From Dehalococcoidia bacterium (GTDB lineage Bacteria > Chloroflexota > Dehalococcoidia > Tepidiformales > Tepidiformaceae): DNA of 64,000 bases. The translations under genes and the position numbers were made by a program. The stretch lies in contig JADLBC010000040.1 in the NCBI GenBank assembly GCA_020847985.1, forward strand, positions 1-64,000, given 5' to 3'. Numbering within the stretch: position 1 is the stretch's first letter; every line of letters begins with the position of its first letter. This document shows, in pieces, positions 55,785 through 63,710 of the stretch. The notes under the pieces are model-generated. The model ran no database searches. It saw only the letters and a list, made by a program, of their open reading frames with translations, and had not been told where the DNA came from.

Positions 55785-56633
55785 ATGGCGTTTTCCTTCC
55801 TGGTCACACTGCGCGAGGGCATCGAAATGGCCCTCGTCATCGCGATCCTGCTGGGCTATCTCCGATCGATCGGGCAGAAGCAGCACTTCCGGGCGATCTG
55901 GACCGGTGTGGGCGTGGCGGCGGCGATCTGCCTGGCCATCGGCATCGGGCTTGAGATTGCTTCGAAGGAGCTTGACAAGCGAATCGTGGAGGGGTTCGAG
56001 GGATTCGCCATGATCTTCGCGGTCATCGTGCTGACGGGCATGGCGTTCTGGATGAAGCGGCAGGCGGCGGGCATGTCGGCGGAGTTGCGGGCACGGATCG
56101 ATAGCGCGCTGGGCGGCGGTTCGGTGACGGCGCTGGTGTTGCTCGCGGCGACGTCCGTGGGGCGCGAAGGGCTGGAGACGACGCTGTTCCTGTTCGCGGG
56201 CAGTTCGACGGGCGCGAGCGGTACGGAATACGTGCTCGGCGGCGTGCTGGGCTTCGCGGTGGCGGCGGTGGTGGGCGTGGGGATCTACCAGGGTTCGCGC
56301 TGGTTCCCGATGCGGGCGTTCTTCCAGGTGTCGGCGATCGTGCTAATCGTGCTGGCGGCGGGGCTGCTGGCGAATTCGGTGACGAAGCTGTACGAGGCTG
56401 CGCTGATCAGCAACCTGGGCACGCGTCCGTGGGACACGGATGGCGTGGTTTCGATGACATCGGACTTCGGGAAGTTCCTGAACACGCTCGTGGGGTACGA
56501 CTCGGCGCCGGCGATGCTGCAAATCGTCCTGTACTGGGGCTACCTGCTGACGGCGAGCGCGGCCTACCTCTGGCTGCCCGTGCGGCGGCCGGCGAGCCCG
56601 GTGCCGGTGGCGCCGGCGACGAACGCGCACTGA
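55785..56633 (+). CDS. FTR1-family iron permease
   Basis: 282 residues from ATG 55785 (AGGTGG upstream). Seven membrane helices with both RExxE iron motifs: 'LVTLREGIEMALVIAIL' near the N-terminus and 'TSVGREGLETTLFLFAG' near residue 130. It imports iron across the cytoplasmic membrane, as EfeU/FTR1 do. It is followed by a cupredoxin-like lipoprotein in place of EfeO/EfeB. A DtxR-like box lies just upstream. Confidence 0.94.
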   Translation: MAFSFLVTLREGIEMALVIAILLGYLRSIGQKQHFRAIWTGVGVAAAICLAIGIGLEIASKELDKRIVEGFEGFAMIFAVIVLTGMAFWMKRQAAGMSAELRARIDSALGGGSVTALVLLAATSVGREGLETTLFLFAGSSTGASGTEYVLGGVLGFAVAAVVGVGIYQGSRWFPMRAFFQVSAIVLIVLAAGLLANSVTKLYEAALISNLGTRPWDTDGVVSMTSDFGKFLNTLVGYDSAPAMLQIVLYWGYLLTASAAYLWLPVRRPASPVPVAPATNAH

Positions 56634-56660
56634 CGCGGATTCCTTTCGGAGAGATAGATC

Positions 56661-57023
56661 ATGATTCGCCTGTTCGCCCTCGCGAGTGCACTCGCCCTCG
56701 TTTCGCTCACGCTGGCCGGCTGCGAAGGCTCGGATGACGGTGGCGACCGCCGCGTCATCGCCATCACGCAGACGGACGAGGCGTGTACGCCGGCGTCCAT
56801 CGACCTCGCACTGAAGGAGGAGGTCACCTTCGAGGTGAAGAACGACTCCGACAAGGCGAAGGAGGTCGAGGGCATCGACGGGACGAAGCTGGAGGAGACG
56901 ATCATCCCCGAGAAGCGCACGCGGAACGTGAAGTACACGGCGCCGGGCGAGGCAGGGACCTACAAGATCAAGTGTTACCAGCCGGGCGGGATGAACACGA
57001 TCATCGAGCTGAAGGTCAGCTGA
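56661..57023 (+). CDS. Cupredoxin-like lipoprotein, FTR1 partner
   Basis: 120 residues. Lipobox 'LTLAGC' (Cys about 21), then a cupredoxin-like beta-sandwich: 'ACTPASIDLALKEEVTFEVK', 'RTRNVKYTAPGEAGTYKIKC' and 'YQPGGMNTIIELKV'. Cys and Met near the C-terminus are kept, but the histidines of a classic copper site are absent. It probably serves as an iron/copper-handling partner of the permease 27 bp upstream. Its last 8 bp overlap the convergent CoA-transferase gene. Confidence 0.8.
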   Translation: MIRLFALASALALVSLTLAGCEGSDDGGDRRVIAITQTDEACTPASIDLALKEEVTFEVKNDSDKAKEVEGIDGTKLEETIIPEKRTRNVKYTAPGEAGTYKIKCYQPGGMNTIIELKVS

Positions 57024-58305
57024 CGAAACGGCGCCCGAGGTAGCCGAGCTGGTCGGCGGCCTCTTCGAGCTCGGCCTGGAAGCGCGGGTGGGCGATCTCG
57101 ATGAGCATGCGGGCGCGTTCGCGGATGGTGCGTCCGTGGAGGTTGCGCGCGCCGAACTCGGTCACGACCCAGTGGACATCGCCGCGGGTGGTGACAACAC
57201 CGCCGCCGGTGGGAAGCTCGGGGGCGATGCGGCTGACGGTGCCGCCCTTCGCGGTCGAGGGGAGGGCAATCACGGGGATGCCGCCTTCGCTCTGGGCGGC
57301 GCCGCGGATGAAATCGACCTGGCCGCCGATGCCGCTATAGAAGCGGGGACCGATGGAATCGGCGACTACCTGCCCGGTGAGGTCGACCGTGAGAGCGGCG
57401 TTGATGGCGCACATGCGGTCGTTGCGGGCGATGACGGCGACGTGGTTCGTGTAATCGACGGGGCGCAGCTCGACGGCGGGATTGCGGTCGAGGAAGCGGT
57501 AGACATCGGGGCTGCCCATGGCGAAGGCGCTGACGATGACGCCGGGGTGGAGGCTCTTGCGGGCACCGTTGATGACGCCGGCCTTGACGAGCGGGAGGAG
57601 GCCGTCGGTGAACATCTCGGTGTGGACGCCGAGGTCGCGATGGCCGCGGAGGGAGGCGAGGATGGCGTTGGGGATGGCGCCGATGCCCATCTGAAGGGTG
57701 GCGCCATCGGGCACGAGCTTGGCGACGTGGTGGCCAATGGCCTCGGCCTCGGGCGTGGGCGCGGCCACGGGGTGCGTAGGAAGCGGCGCATCGACGACGA
57801 CGGCGAAATCGATCCATGCGGCGGGAAGAACGTGGCCACCCGTACGCGGCATCTGCGGATTCACCTGGGCGACGACGACCTTCGCATGGCGCGCGGCGGC
57901 GAGGGCGCAATCGACGGAGACGCCGAGGGAGCAGTTGCCATCCTGGTCGGGCGGGGTGACGTGAACGAAGGCGACATCGAGGGGGAGGGCACCGCCGGGG
58001 GCGAAGAGTCCGGGGATTTCGGACAGGAAGATGGGCGTGTAATCGGCACGGCCATCGCAGACGGCATCGCGGACGTTGGGGCCGATGAAGAGGGCATTAT
58101 GGCGGAAGTGCCCGGCCATCTCGGGGGCGACGTAGGGGGCGTCGCCATCGGTGTGCATGTGGACGAGTTCGACGCGGGCGAGTTCGTCCTTGCGCTGCAT
58201 GAGGGCGGCGATGAGGGCGTGGGGCGTAGCGGCGCCGCCGTGGATGTAGACGCGATGCCCGGAACGGACCTCGTTGGCGGCGCGTTCGAGGGTGACGAAC
58301 TGCAT
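57016..58305 (-). CDS. Acetyl-CoA hydrolase/CoA-transferase family protein
   Basis: 429 residues from ATG 58305 with a perfect AGGAGG. 'VRSGHRVYIHGGAATPHALI', 'NVRDAVCDGRADYTPIFLSE', 'QMGIGAIPNAILASLRGHRD', 'YSGIGGQVDFIRGAAQSEGG' and 'WVVTEFGARNLHGRTIRERA' are the 4-hydroxybutyrate/acetate CoA-transferase signature. It exchanges CoA between small acids in carbon metabolism. Exact acids unknown. Confidence 0.92.
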   Translation of the reverse strand: MQFVTLERAANEVRSGHRVYIHGGAATPHALIAALMQRKDELARVELVHMHTDGDAPYVAPEMAGHFRHNALFIGPNVRDAVCDGRADYTPIFLSEIPGLFAPGGALPLDVAFVHVTPPDQDGNCSLGVSVDCALAAARHAKVVVAQVNPQMPRTGGHVLPAAWIDFAVVVDAPLPTHPVAAPTPEAEAIGHHVAKLVPDGATLQMGIGAIPNAILASLRGHRDLGVHTEMFTDGLLPLVKAGVINGARKSLHPGVIVSAFAMGSPDVYRFLDRNPAVELRPVDYTNHVAVIARNDRMCAINAALTVDLTGQVVADSIGPRFYSGIGGQVDFIRGAAQSEGGIPVIALPSTAKGGTVSRIAPELPTGGGVVTTRGDVHWVVTEFGARNLHGRTIRERARMLIEIAHPRFQAELEEAADQLGYLGRRFVS

Positions 58306-58406
58306 CAGCGGCGGCCTCCTGCGAGCCTCCCTTCGAGGTTGGCCGAGGGGGCGCCGCACGCGCAAGCCCCGGCGGGCGGGCGGAACCCGCAAATGCGAAT
58401 GGCGGC

Positions 58407-58441
58407 GCCCGCATCCGGGGCGAGGAGCGCCGGATGCGGGC
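58407..58441. terminator. Hairpin between minus-strand genes
   Basis: gcccgcatccgg (58407-58418) and ccggatgcgggc (58430-58441) make a perfect 12-bp stem just after the secreted-protein stop at 58454 (reading leftward). It lacks a clear T run, so it is a probable but not proven terminator. Confidence 0.55.
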
Positions 58442-58453
58442 GGGGGCGTGGGA

Positions 58454-58738
58454 TCAGGAGCCGTCCTTCGCGAGCATGACGGCGGTGATCTTGAACTTCT
58501 CGAGGAAGCCGGCGAAGAAGCCGGACTGGACGGTGTAGGTGCCGCCGGTGGCGTTGCCGGCGAGGGGCTGGCCGATGACGCCCTGCACGGTGTAGGGCGC
58601 CTGGGTGCTCGTGCCGCCACCGCCATAGGCGAACTGGGTGATGGTCCAGCCGCTCGCGGACTGGGCGAGGGCGGCGGCGGCGATGGCCAGCGCCGCCGTG
58701 CCGGCCGCGGCCATCACGAGGGTGCGGTGGGCGTTCAC
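58454..58738 (-). CDS. Small secreted protein of the 'GQPxAG..GGFxxG' type
   Basis: 94 residues: signal peptide (about 1-26) and a short beta domain with 'YTVQGVIGQPLAGNATGGTY' and 'TVQSGFFAGF'. The repeat style is common in exported proteins of Chloroflexota and related phyla; function unknown. Its ATG overlaps the stop of the secreted protein upstream (ATGA at 58735-58738), so the two are translationally coupled. Confidence 0.72.
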   Translation of the reverse strand: MNAHRTLVMAAAGTAALAIAAAALAQSASGWTITQFAYGGGGTSTQAPYTVQGVIGQPLAGNATGGTYTVQSGFFAGFLEKFKITAVMLAKDGS

Positions 58739-59616
58739 GGGGCCGCCGCCTTCACGATGGTGACGTTGAAGCGCGCGCCGTTCGTGAGCGCGGCGCCGGC
58801 GTAGATGACCCAGCGGTTGGCGGTGCAGCCGGCGACGTTGTAGGCGACACCCACGGCGGGCGGAACGGTCACGCCATCGCCGACGCCGGTGACGGTGAGG
58901 ATGGCCGCGGGGTCGCCATTGGCGAGGGCGCTATCGATGACGGTGGCCTTATCGGCGAGGCAGGTGTTGCCACCGGTGACGGCGGTGTTCACGGTCTGGA
59001 CGAAGGCGGGGCGATTGGCGGCCGGGCCGGAGACGCGGACGCCGCCATCGAGTTCGAGGGCGACGGGGAGGCCGCGGAACTTCGCGGCGGCGCCGGTGCC
59101 GGCGTTCGTGAGGTCGAGGACGGCGGTCGTGGGCGAGGCGCTGGCGGCGACGGGAAAGGCGATGGAGCCGGCGGCCTTCGCATACAGGGCGTAGGGCGCG
59201 GAGGAGATGGCCTGGCGCGGCGAGAGTGCGGTGTAGGCGCCGGTGGCGCTGCCGGGCCGGACGGCGATCTCCATCCAGCGGGCGTCGCCGGTGAAGGCGG
59301 TCGCGCCGAAGTCGAGGTTCGTGACGAAGATGCCGTTCGTGACCTGGACATCGGCCTTTTCGACGACGGCGCCGACGCTCGCGCCGGCAATTTCGTCGTC
59401 ATAGAGGACGAAGCGGAGGTCGTAGATGCCGTTGGCGGGGGCGCCGGCATCGGTGAGGCGGCCCTGGTAGGTGAAGCCGGAACCGATGGCCACGGCCTGG
59501 GCGACGGCGGGTGCGGAGGGACCGGGGTCGGCGCCGCGTGCGAGGACGGCAGCGGGGACGGTGACGAGCACGGCGGCGGCCGCGGCGGCGAGGAGGATTG
59601 GCCGGCGAATTTGCAT
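58735..59616 (-). CDS. Secreted surface protein of the 'FTYQGRL' type
   Basis: 293 residues. Signal peptide about 1-26, then 'SGFTYQGRLTDAGAPANGIY' and 'DLRFVLYDDE', 'ARWMEIAVRPGSATGAYTAL' and 'SPRQAISSAPYALYAKAAG', a domain seen at the N-terminus of many exported bacterial surface proteins. The C-terminal part is beta-rich with two spaced cysteines ('NTCLADKATVID', 'NVAGCTANRWVIYA'). Function unknown. Coupled to the next small secreted protein. Confidence 0.75.
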   Translation of the reverse strand: MQIRRPILLAAAAAAVLVTVPAAVLARGADPGPSAPAVAQAVAIGSGFTYQGRLTDAGAPANGIYDLRFVLYDDEIAGASVGAVVEKADVQVTNGIFVTNLDFGATAFTGDARWMEIAVRPGSATGAYTALSPRQAISSAPYALYAKAAGSIAFPVAASASPTTAVLDLTNAGTGAAAKFRGLPVALELDGGVRVSGPAANRPAFVQTVNTAVTGGNTCLADKATVIDSALANGDPAAILTVTGVGDGVTVPPAVGVAYNVAGCTANRWVIYAGAALTNGARFNVTIVKAAAP

Positions 59617-59844
59617 TTGGGCCTCCGTTATGTGGGTTTCGCTCCGGTTGGGAGTATACGCGGAGATACGGGAATGTGCTCAGGGGAGTGAACAAATGCT
59701 CAGAATTGACCGTTTTCGGGGCGAGGGTTAGGGTCGGGGGGCAGGCGCCCCGCCGCGGCCTGCGGTAACCATGATGGACGTACACAGTACGCAGCTGCCG
59801 TTTCTTGACCGGCTCCCGCAGGGGGCCGGTGCGAGGGGTCGTCG

Positions 59845-61197
59845 TTGGCCGAGGACGTTGTCACTCGAGACCTGCAGGATGACGCCCGCTCTCTAATTGA
59901 TGGGGGCGAGTGGCAGAAGGCCGTCGCCCTTGTTTCCGCGCTCCACCCGGCCGACCTCGCGGACCTCGTGCTTTCGCTCGAGGAGGATGGCCGCCGCGAG
60001 TTCCTGGACCGCCTTCCCACGGACCTGGTCGGGCAGCTTTTCGAGGAAGTCGAGGACGATGAACTTCGCCAGCTGATTCGCGGCGTGGGTGTCGAGGACC
60101 TCCCGGCGGTGCTGGAGGAGGTCGAGGACGACGTCGCGGCGGACGTGATCCAGCAGCTGGAGCCGGAAGAGCAGGCGGAGACGCTGGCGCAGCTGGACCG
60201 CGGCGACGAGGTCGCGGAGCTGTTGCGGTACGGGGACGAATCGGCGGGCGGCATCATGAGCCGCGGCTATGTCGCGCTGAACGAGGGGATCTCGGTCGAC
60301 CAGGCGCTTTCGTACCTGCGGGTGCTGCGGCCGGCGGCGGACCGGGCGTATTACCTCTACATCATCGACAGCGCGCGGCGGCTCATCGGGACGGTCTCGA
60401 TCCGCGACCTGATCGTTTCGGAGCCTTCGACGCGGCTGGGCGAGATCACGCTACGGGACGTGCACGCGGTTTCGACGGAGACGGACCAGGAAGAGGCGGC
60501 GCTCCTGCTGCAGCGGTACAACCTGCTGGCGGTGCCCGTGGTGGACGCCGAAGGGCACCTCGAAGGGGTGATGACGGCGGACGACCTCATCGACGTGCTC
60601 CAGGAGGAGGCGACGGAGGACATGTACCGCATGGTGGGCCTCGGCGACGAGGAGCGGGTGTTCAGCCCGGTGCGGCTTTCGGTGAAGCGGCGGCTGCCGT
60701 GGATGCTGGTGAACCTGATCACGGCGTTCATCGCCTCGGCGGTGGTGGGGCTGTTCGATACGACATTGGGGAAGGCGACGGTGCTGGCGGCGTTCATGCC
60801 GGTGGTCGCGGGACAGGGGGGGAACGCGGGCACGCAGACCGCGACGATCGCCGTGCGGAGCATCGCGCTGGGGGACCTGGATGTGGGGGACATCTTCCGG
60901 GCGTGCCGCAAGGAGATCTTCGTCGGGGTGGCGAACGGCGCGGCGATCGGAAGCGTGGCCGGGTTCGCGGCCTACCTGTGGAAGCAGAACGAGACGCTCT
61001 CGGTGGTACTGGGCACGGCGCTCTTCCTCAACATCGTGGCGGCGACGATGGGGGGCGTGCTCATCCCGCTGGGGCTGAAATCGATGAAGGTGGACCCGGC
61101 GTTGGCGGCGAACATTTTCGTGACGACGGTGACGGATGTGATGGGGTTCGTGTTCTTCCTGGGGTTGGCGACGCTGGTGATTGGCCGGATCGCGTGA
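59845..61197 (+). CDS. mgtE: Magnesium transporter MgtE
   Basis: 450 residues from TTG 59845 (GAGGGG upstream). Cytoplasmic N domain ('LHPADLADLVLSLEEDGRRE'), two CBS domains ('ESAGGIMSRGYVALNEGISV', 'LLAVPVVDAEGHLEGVMTAD') and five membrane helices with the pore motif 'PVVAGQGGNAGTQTATIAVR'. MgtE is a Mg2+-gated channel in the cytoplasmic membrane. The 228-bp upstream gap holds no gene and no M-box that I can recognise. Confidence 0.96.
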   Translation: MAEDVVTRDLQDDARSLIDGGEWQKAVALVSALHPADLADLVLSLEEDGRREFLDRLPTDLVGQLFEEVEDDELRQLIRGVGVEDLPAVLEEVEDDVAADVIQQLEPEEQAETLAQLDRGDEVAELLRYGDESAGGIMSRGYVALNEGISVDQALSYLRVLRPAADRAYYLYIIDSARRLIGTVSIRDLIVSEPSTRLGEITLRDVHAVSTETDQEEAALLLQRYNLLAVPVVDAEGHLEGVMTADDLIDVLQEEATEDMYRMVGLGDEERVFSPVRLSVKRRLPWMLVNLITAFIASAVVGLFDTTLGKATVLAAFMPVVAGQGGNAGTQTATIAVRSIALGDLDVGDIFRACRKEIFVGVANGAAIGSVAGFAAYLWKQNETLSVVLGTALFLNIVAATMGGVLIPLGLKSMKVDPALAANIFVTTVTDVMGFVFFLGLATLVIGRIA

Positions 61198-61342
61198 GGG
61201 CGGTCCTGACGCGTTCGGCTGCTCCAAGAGGCCCACTACTTATTTTAGCGCGCTAACATCCGCGGATGGATAGGCGTGAGTTCCGGCGCCGAGTATCCGA
61301 GCGACCAAACAGCGTCCGCTTCGAGGAGGGAGAAGAGGGGAT

Positions 61343-61418
61343 TGGGGCGAGCGGAGGGGTTCGAACCCTCGATCTTCTGGGCCACAACCAGACGCGTTAA
61401 CCACTACGCTACGCCCGC
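61343..61418 (-). tRNA. tRNA-His (anticodon GTG)
   Basis: Minus-strand cloverleaf: acceptor GCGGGCG/CGCTCGC, anticodon stem TCTGG/CCAGA with loop TTGTGGC (GTG), T-arm GAGGG-TTCGAAC-CCCTC. The His-specific G at -1 (base 61419) and discriminator C73 are present, and CCA is encoded. Confidence 0.95.
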
Positions 61419-62000
61419 CGCCTGAGGAGTCATGGTAGCAGAGGGTGCGTTCCGCGAAAGCGCGGGCGGGGCCGTCTCAGCCGGTGCGGGTTCCGGGTGG
61501 CGGCGGCACGTCGACGACGGGTGGGTCCGGCGGCGGGGTGGCGGGCGGGAATGGCGGGGTCTGCGCCGGGGGGAGCGGTTGGCCGGGGGTGGGCGGAAGC
61601 GGCGGTGAGGGCGTGGGGTCGTGCGGCTCCGGGGCGCGCGGCGGGATGGTCATGGCTGAGGCGCTGGCGAACGTCATCGGACGAGTGTCGCGGTGGCCGC
61701 ATCTGCCGCGTGCCGGTGGCGAGGGGAGGGCGATTGCGGTTGGCTCGCAGGGGGCACAGGCGCGGGCCGGTTCAGCCTATGGCAGAACGCGGTGCGGCGA
61801 GCGGCACTGGAGACACAAGGCCGTGACGGCGGCCACCGCGCTCGATCTTGAGGCGGCGTTGGGCTTCAACGCGCAGACGGGGCTCCACCTCCGGACGGCG
61901 TTCGACCCGGCGCTGGCCCGGCAACTGCGAGCCGCCGGCACCGCATACGCTGCCGCGGCAGGCCACGCCATCGCGCAGCAGAACCGGTTGCGGGGCGTAA
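61419..62000. other. Gene-poor stretch
   Basis: About 580 bp without a convincing gene. A minus-strand frame at 61477-61677 encodes a proline-rich 66-residue peptide ('PPLPPTPGQPLPPAQTPPFP'), which may be real but could equally be a by-product of GC-rich sequence. No tRNA, repeat or hairpin of note was found here. Confidence 0.4.
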
Positions 62001-62038
62001 TGAGACTGAGTATCATTCACTGTCGATACTTCATCTCA
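62001..62038. promoter_or_regulatory. Dyad upstream of the metal ABC transporter
   Basis: tgagactgagtatc (62001-62014) and gatacttcatctca (62025-62038) form an inverted repeat with 11 of 14 pairs, ending 11 bp before the GTG start of the binding-protein gene. It is AT-richer than its surroundings and placed like a Zur/MntR-type operator; no exact consensus match is claimed. Confidence 0.5.
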
Positions 62039-62049
62039 GGTGGCGCCGC

Positions 62050-62985
62050 GTGTCTGCCAGGATCGCCCTGCTTTTCGCTGCCGTGCTGGCGTTTGGCCTG
62101 CTCGCCACGGCGTGCGGGGGTGGGAGCGGCGGCGAGCGCGACGGGCGGCTGATGGTGGTGGTGACGGTCGCGCCGGTGGGGGCGCTGGTGTCGGTGGTGG
62201 CGGGGGACGATGCGGACGTGCGCGTGCTCGTGGGCCCGGGCATCGACCCGCACGACTACGAGCCCAGGGCCGCCGACCGCCGCGCCGTCGAGCGTGCGGA
62301 CGTGATCTTTCGCAACGGACTGGGGCTGGATGCCTTCCTTGACAGGGCGCTGAAGGACAGCAACGGCGCCATCGTGACGCTGAGCGAGGGCCTGACGCTG
62401 CGCGCGCCCGACGAGGAGCCGCACGCGGCGGGCGGTTCGCATTCGCACGAGGGCGAGGACGACCCGCACACCTGGCACGACATCGACAACGACCGGGCGA
62501 TGGTGCGCGCGATCGCGGGGGCGCTGGCCGCGGCCGACCCGGCGCACGGGGCGGCTTACGAGGCACGGGCAGCGGCGTACGATGCCCGGCTGGTCGCGGT
62601 CGATGCGGAGATCCGGGCGCTCATCGCGACCATCCCGGAGGCGAACCGGAAGGTGGTGACGAACCACGACGCGATCGGCTACTTCCTCGATCGCTACGGG
62701 CTGCGTTTCGTGGGCGCGGTCATCCCGGGGACCTCGACGCAGGCGGAGCCTTCGTCGAAGGATGTCGCGGCGCTGGTGGCGACGATCCGTCGGGAAGGGG
62801 TGACGGCGATCTTCGCGGATGCCTCGGTAGACCCGAAGATCGCGCGGCAGGTCGCACGGGACACGGGGGCGCGCATCGTGGACGACATCTATGGCGATTC
62901 GCTCGGGCCGGCGGGATCGGAGGCGGCGACGGTGGACGGGATGCTGCTCTGGAACGCGCGGAAGATGGCGGAGGCGCTGCGATGA
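62050..62985 (+). CDS. Metal ABC transporter substrate-binding lipoprotein (ZnuA-like)
   Basis: 311 residues from GTG 62050. Lipobox 'GLLATACGGG', then cluster 9 binding-protein motifs 'VLVGPGIDPHDYEPRAADRR', a short His-rich loop 'AAGGSHSHEGEDDPHTWHDI', 'VVTNHDAIGYFLDRYGLRFV' and 'IFADASVDPKIARQVARDTG'. His residues in PHDYEP, HTWHD and NHDA would bind Zn2+ or Mn2+. First gene of a three-gene transporter operon behind a dyad. Confidence 0.93.
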   Translation: MSARIALLFAAVLAFGLLATACGGGSGGERDGRLMVVVTVAPVGALVSVVAGDDADVRVLVGPGIDPHDYEPRAADRRAVERADVIFRNGLGLDAFLDRALKDSNGAIVTLSEGLTLRAPDEEPHAAGGSHSHEGEDDPHTWHDIDNDRAMVRAIAGALAAADPAHGAAYEARAAAYDARLVAVDAEIRALIATIPEANRKVVTNHDAIGYFLDRYGLRFVGAVIPGTSTQAEPSSKDVAALVATIRREGVTAIFADASVDPKIARQVARDTGARIVDDIYGDSLGPAGSEAATVDGMLLWNARKMAEALR

Positions 62986-63710
62986 CGGGCCACGCGCTCG
63001 AGGTCGCGGGGGTGGCGGCGGGCTACGGCGGGAGCTTCGAACTGCGCGGCGTGACGTTCGCGGCGCGAGGGGGCGACGTGGTGGGGCTGATCGGCCCCAA
63101 CGGGAGCGGGAAGAGCACGCTGCTGAAGGCGATCGCGGGGGTCTTGCCGATGCGCGCGGGGACGATCAGGCTCGATGGTGCGCCGCTACGGGAGCGTGCG
63201 GTGGGCGTGGCGTTCGTGCCCCAGCGCGAGGACGTGAACTGGGACTTCCCGGTGACGGCGCGCGATGTGGTGCTGATGGGACGCTACCGGGCAGCGGGCT
63301 GGCTGCGGCGCCCCGGGCGCGAGGATGTGCGAAGGGCCGAGGCGGCGTTGGAGCGCATGGGGCTCGGCGGCATGGGGGGAAGGCACATCAGCCAGTTCAG
63401 CGGCGGCCAACAGCAGCGCATCTTCCTCGCCCGGGCGATTGTGCAGGACCCGGCGGTGATCCTGCTGGACGAGCCGTTCACGGGCATCGATGCGGCGAAC
63501 CGGGAGGTGCTGCACGCGGCCATCCGGGACTTCGCCGCCGCGGGGATGGTGGTGCTGATGGCGACGCACGACCTCGATGAGGTGACGCAGACCTGTTCGC
63601 ACGTGTGCTGCCTGCGGGGGCGGCTGGTGGCGTTCGGGCCAACGGAGACGACGTACACACCGGAGACGCTGCGGGCGACGTTCGGCGGCCAGGTGGCGGT
63701 GTTCGCATGA
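62982..63710 (+). CDS. Metal ABC transporter ATP-binding protein (ZnuC-like)
   Basis: 242 residues, starting in an ATGA overlap with the binding-protein gene. Walker A 'GLIGPNGSGKSTLLKAIAGV', Q-loop 'VAFVPQREDVNWDFPVTARD', signature 'ISQFSGGQQQRIFLARAIVQ', Walker B 'PAVILLDEPFTGID' and switch His 'MATHDLDE'. The 'REDVNWDFPVT' segment is typical of the Mn/Zn (MntB/ZnuC) family. Confidence 0.95.
   Translation: MTGHALEVAGVAAGYGGSFELRGVTFAARGGDVVGLIGPNGSGKSTLLKAIAGVLPMRAGTIRLDGAPLRERAVGVAFVPQREDVNWDFPVTARDVVLMGRYRAAGWLRRPGREDVRRAEAALERMGLGGMGGRHISQFSGGQQQRIFLARAIVQDPAVILLDEPFTGIDAANREVLHAAIRDFAAAGMVVLMATHDLDEVTQTCSHVCCLRGRLVAFGPTETTYTPETLRATFGGQVAVFA

Noticed and set aside
59617-59844. M-box magnesium riboswitch before mgtE
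   Set aside because: The conserved M-box segments are not visible in the 228-bp leader.
61477-61677. Proline-rich 66-residue minus-strand frame as a firm gene
   Set aside because: Low complexity, no clear ribosome binding site and no family; left only as a remark in the gene-poor stretch.
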